The position numbers and the translations under genes were made by a program. A DNA stretch of 64,000 nucleotides from Paraburkholderia sp. SOS3. GTDB taxonomy: Bacteria > Pseudomonadota > Gammaproteobacteria > Burkholderiales > Burkholderiaceae. The notes beneath the pieces were generated by a model. That model was not told where the DNA came from. It searched no databases and saw only the letters and a program-made list of their open reading frames with translations. Within the stretch, counting starts at the first letter, position 1; every line of letters begins with the position of its first letter. The stretch spans positions 620,001 to 684,000 of the forward strand of contig NZ_CP018812.1 of NCBI RefSeq assembly GCF_001922345.1. The letters run 5' to 3'. Below, piece by piece: positions 42,430 to 51,831 of the stretch.

Positions 42430-43232
42430 ATGTCTTTGCGAGCGGTGTGCCCGAACTCGGTGGCATGCTGATGCACTTTTTCACGCTCGTTGCGCTATGC
42501 GGCGTGCGACTGCTGGTGATCATGATCATCTTTCCGCCCACCGCCGACCACGTGTTGCAGGGAACCACGCGCAACGCGATCGTGATGCTTTGGGGGGCAT
42601 ATGTCGCTTTCGGCCAACAGGCGATGATGCCGGAGTTGCACGGCTGGCGCCTCGTTCTGCTTGGCGGCAAGGAGGCGGTGATCGGCCTCGTGATGGCGTT
42701 CGTCGCCTCTCCGGTGTTCTGGGTGGCGGAAGCGGTCGGCACCTATGTCGACGATCTGACCGGGTACAACCACGTTCAGATGACCAATCCGAGTCAGGGC
42801 CAGCAGACTTCGCTGATGTCGACCTTGATGAGCCAGTGCGCGATTGTCGCGTTCTGGACGCTCGGAGGTATGACGTTCCTGCTCGGCGCGCTGTTTCAGT
42901 CGTATCGCTGGTGGCCGATCGACAGCATGGCGCCGGTGCCGGCGGCGATGCTGGAGACGTTCGTGCTGCATCAGACCGATTCGCTCATGGAAACCGTGGC
43001 GAAACTCGCGTCTCCCGCTCTGCTGCTGTTGCTGCTCGTGGATCTCGGACTCAACCTCACGAGCAAGACTGCGCAAAAGCTCGACCTGAACGCGTTCGGG
43101 CAGCCTGTGAAAGGCGGGCTCGCGGTATTGATGCTCGCGCTGCTTATCGGCATCTTCATCGGCCAGGTTCGCGACCAGGTTGCGCTCTTTCACGTAGCTG
43201 AGCAGATTCGGGCGCTGGCCGGTTGGAAGTAG
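42426..43232 (+). CDS. sctT: SctT (HrcT), export-gate protein
   Basis: 268 residues with six membrane helices (MHFFTLVALCGVRLLVIMII, VIGLVMAFVASPVFWVAEAV, ALLLLLLVDLGLNLTSKTA, LAVLMLALLIGIFIGQV). The LVDLGLNLTSKTAQKLDLNAFGQP-type loop near residue 210 is a family hallmark. SctT completes the gate with SctR and SctS. In Xanthomonas and Ralstonia hrcC follows; here the next gene is queD-like on the same strand, so this is the end of the T3SS block. Confidence 0.93.
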   Translation: MNVFASGVPELGGMLMHFFTLVALCGVRLLVIMIIFPPTADHVLQGTTRNAIVMLWGAYVAFGQQAMMPELHGWRLVLLGGKEAVIGLVMAFVASPVFWVAEAVGTYVDDLTGYNHVQMTNPSQGQQTSLMSTLMSQCAIVAFWTLGGMTFLLGALFQSYRWWPIDSMAPVPAAMLETFVLHQTDSLMETVAKLASPALLLLLLVDLGLNLTSKTAQKLDLNAFGQPVKGGLAVLMLALLIGIFIGQVRDQVALFHVAEQIRALAGWK

Positions 43233-43386
43233 CGCCCTCTCGATTGCTTCGCGTGATGTTCGCCGGCTGCGGTACGCGCGCGCCGTTGACGATGGAGTTT
43301 TGCGAAGCTGGCGTTGTCGGCCCGGCGCTGTGCGATATGCCTTGCATTCCGATGAATTCAGTCCCTCTACTGTTACAGATCGAAAT

Positions 43387-43779
43387 ATGGAAGCGACAAC
43401 GTCCTACGAACTCAGCCAGAAGTTCTTCTTCGACGCGGCACATACGCTCGATCGCGAAATAGACGCAGAAGGCAGCCGCAGAATTCATGGCCACACTTAC
43501 CACGCTCAAGTGGCCGTGCGCGGCACGCCGCAAGCCGATTCGGCGATGCTCGTCGATCTTGGCATGTTGAATGAACAGATCCGCGTCGTGCGCGATCAGC
43601 TCGACCATCGGTTTCTCGACGAAGTACCGGGCCTCGGTCCGGCCACGCTCGAAAATCTGTGTGCGTTTATTCATCGCGAGCTGTCAGCCCACGTACCAAA
43701 TGTCGTCCGGGTGCGGGTCGAGCGGCCGGCGAGCGGCGACCGCTGCGAACTGGTCGCGCACGCGCGCGAGTCGCGGTGA
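43387..43779 (+). CDS. QueD-like 6-pyruvoyl-tetrahydropterin synthase family protein
   Basis: 130 residues. The zinc ligands are present: His in FDAAHTL and the HGHTYH pair. QueD converts 7,8-dihydroneopterin triphosphate to 6-carboxytetrahydropterin in queuosine synthesis. The catalytic Cys that precedes HGH in E. coli QueD is replaced by Ser here (EGSRRIHGH), so normal QueD activity is doubtful. It may belong to a non-queuosine branch of the family. ATG 43387 is taken because the text upstream lacks similarity. It follows the T3SS by 154 bases but need not be related. Confidence 0.75.
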   Translation: MEATTSYELSQKFFFDAAHTLDREIDAEGSRRIHGHTYHAQVAVRGTPQADSAMLVDLGMLNEQIRVVRDQLDHRFLDEVPGLGPATLENLCAFIHRELSAHVPNVVRVRVERPASGDRCELVAHARESR

Positions 43780-43802
43780 TGACGGTTCCGACATACATGC
43801 AG

Positions 43803-44246
43803 TCACGGCTCCTCCAACCGTGGACGGTCGGATTCTGTGTATGCGGTCCGGCCGCTCCGATCCGGCAAGAGGGGCAAGCGGGCCGGCGTCGGTTCTTCTA
43901 TCCAGGGTACCGCACTTCTCCGTGTGTATCGCAGATGCAGTAGTGCGAGCCAACGAAACGAGAAGTCCTCGCGCACGCGCACGTAGCGCGCACGACGGCA
44001 AGGCTCGACGCAACCGCGCCTTATGCTGGACCAAAAGGCAATCCACGCAGCCAATCGGGCAATAATAACCATCGATGCCAATGCCAAAGCCGCACAAATC
44101 CGGAATGAAGCGGTCTCAAAGTTAGACCCGGAAAAGTGAAAGATAAAAATCATCGGGATCACGAGCGAGACCTGGATGATGACGGCGGCTAGCGCGAATG
44201 TCTTTAAATAGGCTCGAACCATACTGATTGAGGCGTTAGTCAACAT
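43803..44246 (-). CDS. Hypothetical membrane protein (doubtful)
   Basis: 147 residues from an ATG at 44246. Two clear membrane helices are visible (FALAAVIIQVSLVIPMIFIFHF and ICAALALASMVIIARLAAWIAFW), followed by an Arg-rich polar tail. No family is recognised. The region is lower in GC than its neighbours, and the ribosome-binding site is weak. The hydrophobic half favours a real gene, but the tail has the Arg/Pro-rich look of a chance frame. The 200 bases upstream (44247-44466) hold nothing else I can support. Confidence 0.35.
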   Translation of the reverse strand: MLTNASISMVRAYLKTFALAAVIIQVSLVIPMIFIFHFSGSNFETASFRICAALALASMVIIARLAAWIAFWSSIRRGCVEPCRRARYVRVREDFSFRWLALLHLRYTRRSAVPWIEEPTPARLPLLPDRSGRTAYTESDRPRLEEP

Positions 44247-44466
44247 GGTTCGTCTGCAGGGAGTCGAATTAACGGACGGGCACTGTGTGATTTTTTCAAG
44301 CGACATGAAAATAATCGCAATTACACTGGCGCGTCGCCGATTACGGCAAAAGCAAATAAAACGATAAGACGAATTACATTGGAAGCGGCCGGCCATCAAT
44401 GCCGCACGGCGTCTCGCAGTTCGAACCTGCGCGCGGTGCCAACTCGGGACAGCGACCGAGCCGCAT

Positions 44467-45384
44467 TTAGCGGGTGGAACTGCGGTAATGCGCGGGCGAC
44501 ACCCCGATCACGCGTTTGAACGCGTTGCTGAATGCGCTCTCCGAGCCATAACCGAGTTGCCCGGCCAGCGTAGACAACGTCGCATCGCTGTTTCGCAGCG
44601 CATGCTGTGCAAGCAGCATTCGCCATTGCGTCAGATAGGCAAGCACCGGCACACCGGAGACCGCTTTGAAGTGGGTCGCAAAACCGGTTCTCGACATTCC
44701 GGCCGCCTTAGCGAGCTCATGCAACTGCCATTGTCTGCCGGGAGAGCGATGCATCAGGGCGATCGCTCCGACAAGGCGCTTGTCGTTCGCCGCACGCAGC
44801 CATCCGCATGGAGCCGGGTCGGCAGCTTCGAGCCACGTGCGCAGCGTCTGGACGAACAGCAATAGTGCGAGCTGGTTGGAGATCAGTGTGGCGCCAAGCC
44901 GCGCGTCGGTGCGCTCCTGCACGATCTGCTCGAGCAGCCAGCGAAGCTTCGCCGCGTATCTGGAATTCGCCCGAATGTGAATCAACGGCGGCAGCACCCG
45001 GCCGATCAGATCGCTGCACGTCTGATCGACGCGCACGTGTCCACCCACCTGCGTGCAATCCTCGCCATTGCCTATTACTGCAGTCCGGTTGTCCGGGCTA
45101 CCCGAAAATGCGGTGCGCGCGTCGATCGGCGTCGCGTGCAGATCGTTGCAGAGCATAAAAGAGCGTGGCTCTGAAATCAGGAAGACGTCACCTTCCCGCA
45201 CTTCGAGCGGCGTTGCATCGCCGTCCATATGGAGCCAGCAATTGCCTTTTGTGAGCGCGAAGAACTTCAAATGGTCCGGCTTCGGAAATCGAATGGCCCA
45301 CGCGCCGCCTGCGGAGAAGCCACCCGATACAGTGAGTCTTGCCTCCACCAACTGGAGAAAATCGGAAAGCGGATCGAATTCCAT
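44467..45384 (-). CDS. AraC-family regulator with cupin sensor domain
   Basis: 305 residues. The N-terminal cupin-type domain (LTVSGGFSAGGAWAIRFPKPD, GDVFLISEPRSF, LPPLIHI) is that of the AraC cupin_6 group. The C-terminal DNA-binding domain has both helix-turn-helix motifs (WQLHELAKAAGMSRTGFATHF and LSTLAGQLGYGSESAFSNAF). It is divergent from the aldo/keto reductase gene 485 bases away and probably regulates that operon. It is not the HrpB/HrpX activator, which is longer and has TPR repeats. Confidence 0.88.
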   Translation of the reverse strand: MEFDPLSDFLQLVEARLTVSGGFSAGGAWAIRFPKPDHLKFFALTKGNCWLHMDGDATPLEVREGDVFLISEPRSFMLCNDLHATPIDARTAFSGSPDNRTAVIGNGEDCTQVGGHVRVDQTCSDLIGRVLPPLIHIRANSRYAAKLRWLLEQIVQERTDARLGATLISNQLALLLFVQTLRTWLEAADPAPCGWLRAANDKRLVGAIALMHRSPGRQWQLHELAKAAGMSRTGFATHFKAVSGVPVLAYLTQWRMLLAQHALRNSDATLSTLAGQLGYGSESAFSNAFKRVIGVSPAHYRSSTR

Positions 45385-45869
45385 GTTCAGAAAAGTAATA
45401 CGTAATTCGAACTTTAACGGGCGAGACTATCGCAATGAGGGAATTTAAAAGCAAGTGGATCGCTATATTTGCTTCGTACGGGAACACCTTTGCTTCGCAT
45501 TGACGGAGAACGGGTTATCGCGCCGTCATGCGCAGTCCTTAGCAGTGACATGGATATTGCCTGATACGGTGGATCGCGATTTATTCCAGAGCCCGAATAT
45601 ATCTCCCGCCAGAGCGATTCTATCGCGAGGATCTGTCGGGTTGAATGCGCCATCGTTCACGTTTGCATATCGATCGTTCAAATTCTTCTTTGCCGGATTC
45701 GAGTGTTGTCATCGAATGTCCTGGGCACGACGCGTGCAATTGGGACCATCGTCGCATGCAGGACACATCGTTAGCGAGTGTCGCGATCGGAACATGCCAA
45801 CGTTGCGCGCTTAAAGCGCGGATATCCGAATGAATATCGTCAACCCATCCAATGCAAAGGAGTGACCCA
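45385..45869. other. Gene-free divergent promoter region
   Basis: 485 bases between the AraC gene and the aldo/keto reductase operon. The sequence is lower in GC, with AT-rich stretches near 45395-45480. Open frames here look non-coding. It should contain promoters and AraC sites for both directions, but I cannot pinpoint them. No PIP box is present. Confidence 0.5.
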
Positions 45870-47024
45870 ATGCCTGAGCTGGCAGACCATCAACGCAGAG
45901 CATTTCTAGTGAAAGCCACGGCCGCGGCAGGCGTGCTTGTCGCCCCGTCGCTTGCAAGCGCAGCATCCGCCACACCGGGTGGCAATTCCAAAGGAGAGAC
46001 GTCGATGAACCAGAGCAACCGTGCGCGCCAGATCTTTCGGCCCGAGTTCCGTTTCGGTCTCGGTGGCGTACCGCTTGGCAATGAATTCAACAAGGTGACC
46101 GATGACGACGCGCAAGCAACGATCGAGGCTGCGTGGAATGTGGGCGTGCGCTACTTCGATATGGCGCCATGGTATGGACTTGGCCTCGCCGAGCGGCGGT
46201 TCGGTCATTTCCTTCACAACAAGAATCGCAACGAATATGTGTTGTCGACGAAGGTCGGAAAACTGCTGAAAGCATCGAAGCATAACCAGCATCAAAAGTT
46301 GTTTCCGCTGTCGGACTCGCCCAACGATGTCGTCTACGACTATTCGGCCGACGGCGTACGGCGTTCGATTGAAGACAGTCTGCAGCGGCTTGGCGTCGAT
46401 AGCATCGACGTGGCTTTCGTTCACGACATCTCGCCGGACTTTCCGTATTTCCCTACGTCGTGGGAAGAGCAGTTCGCAATCGCGCAGCGCGGGGCGTTCC
46501 CTGCTCTGTCGCGAATGCGCGAAGAAGGCATCATCAAGGCATGGGGCATCGGCGTGAACCGGCCGGAACCCATTCTGCGCGCGCTGCAGGTTGCGGACCC
46601 GGACGTCTGTCTCTGCGCATCGCAGTATTCGCTGATCGATCACTCGAATGCGGTGAAGCAGCTCTTCCCCGCTGTGCGTGAACACAATGTCGCGCTCGTC
46701 ATCGGTTCGTCATTGAACGCGGGATTTATTTCGGGCAGCCCGCGTTACAACTACGGCCCCGACAACTACAAGATTCCGCCCGCATTCATTGAGAAGCGCG
46801 AGCGTCTGCGCGCGGTCGCCGCGAAGCACGGCGTCGACTTGCGAACGGCCGCGCTGCAGTTCTCGTCGGCGGCCGATGTTGCAGTGGCACTGGTCGTGGG
46901 TGCAAGCAGCCACCAGCAGATCCTCGAAGACTACAACTCGATGCAGGCGAAAGTGCCGGCCGGGTTCTGGCAGGAATTGAAGTCTTCCGGACTGATCGAA
47001 CAGTCCGCCGCCACGCCTGCCTGA
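45870..47024 (+). CDS. Aldo/keto reductase with twin-arginine signal
   Basis: 384 residues. A Tat-type signal, QRRAFLVKA with a following hydrophobic stretch ending in ASAAS, precedes an aldo/keto reductase barrel. The catalytic tetrad is visible: Asp and Tyr in YFDMAPWYG, Lys in LSTKVGK, His in AFVHDIS. It resembles the D-threo-aldose 1-dehydrogenase/fucose dehydrogenase branch. AAGGAG is 7 bases before ATG 45870. Most family members are cytosolic NAD(P) enzymes; export through Tat would let it carry its cofactor. The next genes suggest aldose oxidation to a lactone. Confidence 0.85.
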   Translation: MPELADHQRRAFLVKATAAAGVLVAPSLASAASATPGGNSKGETSMNQSNRARQIFRPEFRFGLGGVPLGNEFNKVTDDDAQATIEAAWNVGVRYFDMAPWYGLGLAERRFGHFLHNKNRNEYVLSTKVGKLLKASKHNQHQKLFPLSDSPNDVVYDYSADGVRRSIEDSLQRLGVDSIDVAFVHDISPDFPYFPTSWEEQFAIAQRGAFPALSRMREEGIIKAWGIGVNRPEPILRALQVADPDVCLCASQYSLIDHSNAVKQLFPAVREHNVALVIGSSLNAGFISGSPRYNYGPDNYKIPPAFIEKRERLRAVAAKHGVDLRTAALQFSSAADVAVALVVGASSHQQILEDYNSMQAKVPAGFWQELKSSGLIEQSAATPA

Positions 47025-47096
47025 CCGGCGTTTCGTGCGATGGGCCGTGCGGCCCATCGCGGCTATCTTCCTTGTCGACCAGCGAGTTCACGAATC

Positions 47097-48248
47097 ATGC
47101 GGTTATTCATTCGATCTTCATTCGCGTTGTTCATTGCCGCCAGCACCTACGCGGTACCGGCCAGCAACACGGCACAGGCGGCGCAAAGTGCGTCGTCTGC
47201 GGATGCCGGCCAGCCTTTTATCAAGTTGCCTCGCACCTACAACACATCGGACAGCATGGCGCGCATGCCCGATGGCCGCATCATCCTCGCGGTGCCGAAC
47301 TACAACAACCTCACCTTGCGCAAGCAGGGCCGCGCGGCAGACGAGGCGCCTGCGCGCCTCGCGATCGTCGATCCGGTGCACAAGACCGTCCACGACTGGT
47401 ATCGGTTTCGGGCGCAAGACCTTAGTCCCGCCACGGGCAAAGTCGCGCCGATGGGCGTCGCATTCGGACCGGACGGCAACCTGTACTACGTGGACCGGCA
47501 AACGCCGTACGGAAGCGGCGCGAATAGCCGCATCGGCCGTATTGTGGTGCGCGACGGCAAACCGGTGCAAAACGAGATCGTCGTCGAAGGCGGCATCGGC
47601 ACGAACGATCTCGCGTGGTATCGCGATCGGCTCTATGTGACCGATGCGGGCATCCGGCCTGGCTCGGGCACGAGCAACACGGTAAGCGGCGTGTTCATGT
47701 TCACGCTTGATGAACTGCAGCACGGCCCCGTGCGGATAAAACCGGATCCGGCGCGCGAGGGCGCGCAGGATCCGCACCTGATCGCTACGTTCGTATCGAA
47801 CGGTAAAGCGAAAACCGGTGCGGACGGCATCGTGTTTGACGATGCCGGCAACCTTTACATAGGTGTCAATGAAGAAGGGACGATTTTCCGGATCAGCCTC
47901 GATGCGGATGGACGGCCGGCGGGCAAACCGACACTGTTCGCTCGCGATCCCAACCTGCTGTCGACCGACGGTATGGCGTTCGACGCACGCCATCGGCGGC
48001 TATACGTTGCCGATTTTCTCGGCAACGCGGTGCATGCGGTCGATATGGATGGCAAGGTCACGACCCTGCAGAAGAACGGCGACGCCGACAGCACGTCGGG
48101 CAAGCTCGATATGCCGTGTGCGTTGCTGCTGCTCGGCGACCAGTTGATCGTATCGAACATGGACTACGTGTCCGCGGCGCCCGGCAGTGCGGTCAATACG
48201 ACGCTCAATGCCGACCACGCACTCACAGTGCTGAACGTCGCTCAGTAG
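47097..48248 (+). CDS. Exported SMP-30-like six-bladed propeller protein
   Basis: 383 residues. A Sec signal ends near NTAQAAQ. Repeated propeller segments follow (MGVAFGPDGNLYYVDRQ, DGIVFDDAGNLYIGVNEEG, DGMAFDARHRRLYVADFLGN), as in SMP-30/gluconolactonase and related NHL-like propellers. A lactonase would hydrolyse the lactone made by the preceding reductase; this is inferred from context. The start at 47097 is preferred over 47040 because it gives a proper signal peptide. Confidence 0.75.
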   Translation: MRLFIRSSFALFIAASTYAVPASNTAQAAQSASSADAGQPFIKLPRTYNTSDSMARMPDGRIILAVPNYNNLTLRKQGRAADEAPARLAIVDPVHKTVHDWYRFRAQDLSPATGKVAPMGVAFGPDGNLYYVDRQTPYGSGANSRIGRIVVRDGKPVQNEIVVEGGIGTNDLAWYRDRLYVTDAGIRPGSGTSNTVSGVFMFTLDELQHGPVRIKPDPAREGAQDPHLIATFVSNGKAKTGADGIVFDDAGNLYIGVNEEGTIFRISLDADGRPAGKPTLFARDPNLLSTDGMAFDARHRRLYVADFLGNAVHAVDMDGKVTTLQKNGDADSTSGKLDMPCALLLLGDQLIVSNMDYVSAAPGSAVNTTLNADHALTVLNVAQ

Positions 48249-48332
48249 GGTGACGATGCGAGCGCGCGCAACAGCGGATGCGATCTCGCGAGCTCGGCGC
48301 ATCCCCATGACTTCGCTGTGGACAAAGGGTGA

Positions 48333-49490
48333 ATGATGGCTCGATCACATCGGTTGGCGCTGGGCGCCCTTGTGTTGACGTGGGCTGCACACGCCGCCAG
48401 CGCGGCAGGGCCGGGTCACGTGACGGTGACCTCGTCCGCTTACGGGAAGACCGCAAGCGGTCAGGCCGTCGACCAGTACACGTTTGTGAATCGCGCGGGT
48501 GTCGTGCTGAAGGTGATCACATACGGCGGCATCGTGACCACGCTGGATGTGCCCGATCGCAATGGGCATTTGCAGGACATCGTGCTCGGCTTCGATTCGC
48601 TGGCCGACTACGAGCGGCGCAACGACAAGCTGTACTTCGGCGCTTTGGTGGGCCGCTACGCAAACCGGCTTCGCGGCGATCGTCTGCGGATCGACGGGCG
48701 GGAGTATCGTCTGCGCGCGAACGAGGGCGCGAATACAGTGCATGGCGGTCCACACGGCTTCGATACCAGGGTGTGGGTTGCAAAGGACGTACGCAATGAC
48801 AGACATAGCGCAAGCGTGACGCTCGAGTATGTGAGCGCGGACGGCGAAAACGGGTTTCCCGGCACGCTGACCGTCGACGTGAGCTATACGCTGACCGATC
48901 GCAACGAGGTACGCATCGAGTATCGCGCGAAAACGGATCGCGATACGGTCGTGAATCTGACAAACCATACGTACTTCAATCTCGACGGGCAAGGCAGCGG
49001 CAGCGTCGAGCCGCAAACAGTGGAGATCGCTGCGTCGCGCTATACGCCGACGGACGCGCAACTCATTCCAACGGGTGAGATAGCGAGCGTGGCCGGGACC
49101 GTGCTGGATTTGCGCGAGCCGGTCGCGATAGGCGCGCGGCTTCGGTCTGCATCGCAGCAGCTCGCGAACGGCGGTGGTTACGACGTCAACTATGTGCTGG
49201 ACAATGGCGGCCGGCGAGAGCCCGGGTTCGCGGCGCGTGCATACGACCCGCAATCGGGCCGCGTGCTCGAGATCGATACGACCCAGCCGGGTCTGCAGTT
49301 CTATACGGGGAACGCGCTGCATGGGCGCGTGCCGGGCAAGGGCGGCGTACTGTACCGGCAGACGGATGGGTTTGCGCTCGAGCCCGAGCACTTTCCGGAT
49401 TCGCCGCACCATCCGTCGTTTCCGGACACGCTGCTGAAGCCTGGAGAATCGTTTTACGAAGTGACTATCTGGCGTTTCGAGACGCGCTAG
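48333..49490 (+). CDS. Exported aldose 1-epimerase (GalM family)
   Basis: 385 residues with a Sec signal ending near ASAAGPG. GalM motifs: YGGIVTTLDVPDRNG near residue 50, GRYANRLRGDRLRIDGREY, NEGANTVHGGPHGFD (catalytic His), LTNHTYFNL (second His) and a C-terminal LEPEHFPDSPHHPSFPDTLLKPGE. It interconverts alpha and beta aldose anomers, here in the periplasm, which would feed an anomer-specific oxidation. ATG codons lie at 48333 and 48336. It is third in the sugar set. Confidence 0.9.
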   Translation: MMARSHRLALGALVLTWAAHAASAAGPGHVTVTSSAYGKTASGQAVDQYTFVNRAGVVLKVITYGGIVTTLDVPDRNGHLQDIVLGFDSLADYERRNDKLYFGALVGRYANRLRGDRLRIDGREYRLRANEGANTVHGGPHGFDTRVWVAKDVRNDRHSASVTLEYVSADGENGFPGTLTVDVSYTLTDRNEVRIEYRAKTDRDTVVNLTNHTYFNLDGQGSGSVEPQTVEIAASRYTPTDAQLIPTGEIASVAGTVLDLREPVAIGARLRSASQQLANGGGYDVNYVLDNGGRREPGFAARAYDPQSGRVLEIDTTQPGLQFYTGNALHGRVPGKGGVLYRQTDGFALEPEHFPDSPHHPSFPDTLLKPGESFYEVTIWRFETR

Positions 49491-49497
49491 CCAGGAT

Positions 49498-49531
49498 AGC
49501 CCGGCGCAGAGGGCAGCGTTTGCATCGGGCT
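49498..49531. terminator. Weak inverted repeat between convergent genes
   Basis: AGCCCG and CGGGCT pair over a 22-base loop between the epimerase stop and the convergent small secreted-protein gene. There is no T tract, so support is weak. Confidence 0.25.
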
Positions 49532-49548
49532 GTGCGGGTGAATTCGCC

Positions 49549-50049
49549 TCAGTTTCCGGTCCGTGTGCACCTGGCCGTGCCGCTATCGCCGCTCCTGAAC
49601 TGCGATTCGAAATATTCGCCTTCGAAGCGAAGCGGCGCCTTGGAGACGATCTTGCCGATCAGCACGCCGTGATCGTTCTTGTCGGACGTCGATGCGAAGT
49701 TGAGTGCGATGGTGTTTCCGTCGACGATCGCTTCGCCGGAATACGCAAGCTGGTTATCGACATAAGCCGCTTCGCTGAAGCCGAGCGTATGTGCGCCGTG
49801 ATGATCGTTGCGCCGGAATTCGTGCGTTTCCCGGAAATCGCCGAGATTTTCGTCGTGTCCGACGCAACTGTACGTGCCGCTGATGTCGGTTGGAACGGCG
49901 CGGGCCTGAGCTGTGCCGGCGAGCAATGCAAGCGCCACGACGCACGTCAATGTGCAGCGCGGGATCGAATGATTTGCGTCGAACGCGATATGGCGCGCAT
50001 GCGTGCCCGTGCGAACCCGTGATGCTGAAGCAGGAGTTGGCGTTTTCAT
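49549..50049 (-). CDS. Small secreted protein of unknown function
   Basis: 166 residues from ATG 50049 with GGAGAT upstream. A long N-region and a hydrophobic stretch (LTCVVALALLAGTAQARA) make a signal peptide cut near ARAVP. The mature part is about 110 residues with two cysteines (TYSCVGHDENLGDF and TARCTRTG) that may form a disulphide. It has a beta-rich lipocalin-like or DUF-type pattern (LAYSGEAIVDGNTIALNF, RFEGEYFESQFR). I do not recognise a family. Confidence 0.7.
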   Translation of the reverse strand: MKTPTPASASRVRTGTHARHIAFDANHSIPRCTLTCVVALALLAGTAQARAVPTDISGTYSCVGHDENLGDFRETHEFRRNDHHGAHTLGFSEAAYVDNQLAYSGEAIVDGNTIALNFASTSDKNDHGVLIGKIVSKAPLRFEGEYFESQFRSGDSGTARCTRTGN

Positions 50050-50563
50050 CTGTATCTCCAGTTGGCAGCCGATTGAATTGAGGAATTCATGGGTGATGCG
50101 GATGCATGGCGACTGCTTGATTGATCGGCTGTTTGACGTCGTCGTCATATTGCGGGTACGGATATATGCAGAACGGAGAATCCGGAAGAGTCGGCACGTT
50201 GCACGAAGGTCCGGACGCCTGTCGATAAGGTCTTCGCCGATGCGATCGGTGCTTGCCCATTCAAGTCGGGATTCTTGATTATTCGAGGCCGGATTTAATG
50301 CAAATTAAAAAGCGGCGTCGGTAGAATCGGATAAGAAGTCAGCCTGAAAAGCTGATTTTTTGAATTCGTTGAACGAATAATCGTGCGAGATATGTCAAAG
50401 GCTAGAGAAAGTTCAATCGATGGGTTCGGTATCGCCGGTAGATAGGGTCGCTATTGCAGACAGCGCCTGTGCCGGCGGCGCGTTCGAGTGCGCAGCGCGG
50501 CGCCACCGAAGTTGCCGACCCGTGCGAGCCGCTCGATGCGCTGACCTTGCAACGAGAGGTTTT
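50050..50563. other. Intergenic region without a supported gene
   Basis: 514 bases between the secreted-protein gene and the aminotransferase gene. The part around 50280-50400 is AT-rich and likely holds the promoter for the aminotransferase operon. No terminator or known operator was recognised. Confidence 0.45.
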
Positions 50564-51670
50564 ATGACGACACGTTTCGCCCCTCACTTTCTGCTCGATC
50601 CGCCGCGTTATCCGGCCGAACGGTTTGCGCCGCTGGCCGACCGCGCGAAGCGCCTGCTGGGTACGACGGCCGATCTCGTGTTTATCCAGTCGGACGCGAT
50701 GCTCGCGCTGCAAACCGCAGCGGCAAGTATCGCGCGACCCGGCACGACCGCGGTCAACATCGTAACCAGCCCGTACGGTGTGTGGTTCGGTACGTGGTTG
50801 AGGCGCGGCGGCATGAAGGTCCGCGACGTGAAGGCCGGGCCAGGGCAACCTGTGGATATCGACGCTGTCGTTGCCTGCGTCGAAGCGCTGCCTTCGGTCG
50901 ACGTCGTGGCCTGCGTGCACGCGGAATCGTCGAACGGTGTGTTGAATCCGCTGCCTCAGATCGCCGCGCTCGCGAGGTCGCACGATGCGTTTTGCGTCGT
51001 CGATGCTGTCGCATCGGTGGGTGGGCATGCGCTCGAATTCGACGCATGGGGTATCGACATCGCAGTGGCCAGCGCGCAAAAGGCGCTCTCCGGTCCAGCC
51101 GGCGTGTCGTTCGTCGCGGTGAGCCAGCGCGCGTGGCGACGCGTTGTTCAAACACCGGATGAGGCGCCGTCCATCCTGTCATTGTGGGACCTCAAGCGCA
51201 ACTGGCTCGAACGCGGCCGCGGCGCGTTGCCGGGCACGCCGGCGACGCTCGAGTTCTGGGCGCTCGAAGCGGCATTCGATCGCGTCGACGCGCAAGGGAT
51301 CGACGCGCTTATCGCGCGCCATGCGCGAGCAACGCGCGCGACCCGGATGGGCCTTCGTGCGCTCGGCGTCGTGCCGCCTGTGGCGCGCGACGACGCGGCC
51401 TCCGCGCTGATAACGGCAGCGCCTGTGCCAGAAGGGGTCGACGTGGCCGCCATGCTCGCACACGCAGCGGACAAAGGAGTGGAGCTCACACGGGGCTTCG
51501 GCGACACCGGCGCGAATATCGTCCGCTTGAACCATACCGGCGTGCGCGCGGCTTTCGAGGCGGTGCTCGCGAACGTCGTGGCGTACGGTTCGGCGCTCGA
51601 CGAGCAACGATTCGCGGTCGATGTCGGCGGTGCCGCGCAAGCGGTTCGCGAGGCCTATTCCATGCGTTGA
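50564..51670 (+). CDS. Class V PLP-dependent aminotransferase
   Basis: 368 residues. The active-site lysine is in VASAQKALSGPAG (near residue 177), and the PLP-contacting Asp lies in FCVVDAVASVGG. It resembles alanine-glyoxylate, serine-pyruvate and 2-aminoethylphosphonate aminotransferases. GAGAGG lies before ATG 50564; the longer frame is unsupported. A carboxylate-amine ligase gene and a transporter gene follow, which suggests an amino-acid derivative pathway, but the substrate is unknown. Confidence 0.87.
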   Translation: MTTRFAPHFLLDPPRYPAERFAPLADRAKRLLGTTADLVFIQSDAMLALQTAAASIARPGTTAVNIVTSPYGVWFGTWLRRGGMKVRDVKAGPGQPVDIDAVVACVEALPSVDVVACVHAESSNGVLNPLPQIAALARSHDAFCVVDAVASVGGHALEFDAWGIDIAVASAQKALSGPAGVSFVAVSQRAWRRVVQTPDEAPSILSLWDLKRNWLERGRGALPGTPATLEFWALEAAFDRVDAQGIDALIARHARATRATRMGLRALGVVPPVARDDAASALITAAPVPEGVDVAAMLAHAADKGVELTRGFGDTGANIVRLNHTGVRAAFEAVLANVVAYGSALDEQRFAVDVGGAAQAVREAYSMR

Positions 51671-51831
51671 CCCTGCAGCGGAAGGCCGCCCGTGCGGTTC
51701 GCAGCGCGCCCCGGGTGACTCGTCGTGCGCTTTGCCTCAGCCGGCTTCGTGTCGCGTCCCGGGCGCAAATCGCTGCTTGCGTGGTTCGCAGTCGCTCAAC
51801 CTCGCCGCGACATCGGCGCGCGGCATTCCTG

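Noticed and set aside
44467..45384. AraC gene as the HrpB/HrpX activator of the PIP boxes
   Set aside because: The protein is 305 residues with a cupin-type sensor domain. HrpB/HrpX proteins are longer (about 475) and have a different N-terminal half.
45455..45814. 119-residue open frame in the AraC-reductase gap
   Set aside because: No ribosome-binding site, no family likeness and mixed composition; more likely promoter DNA.
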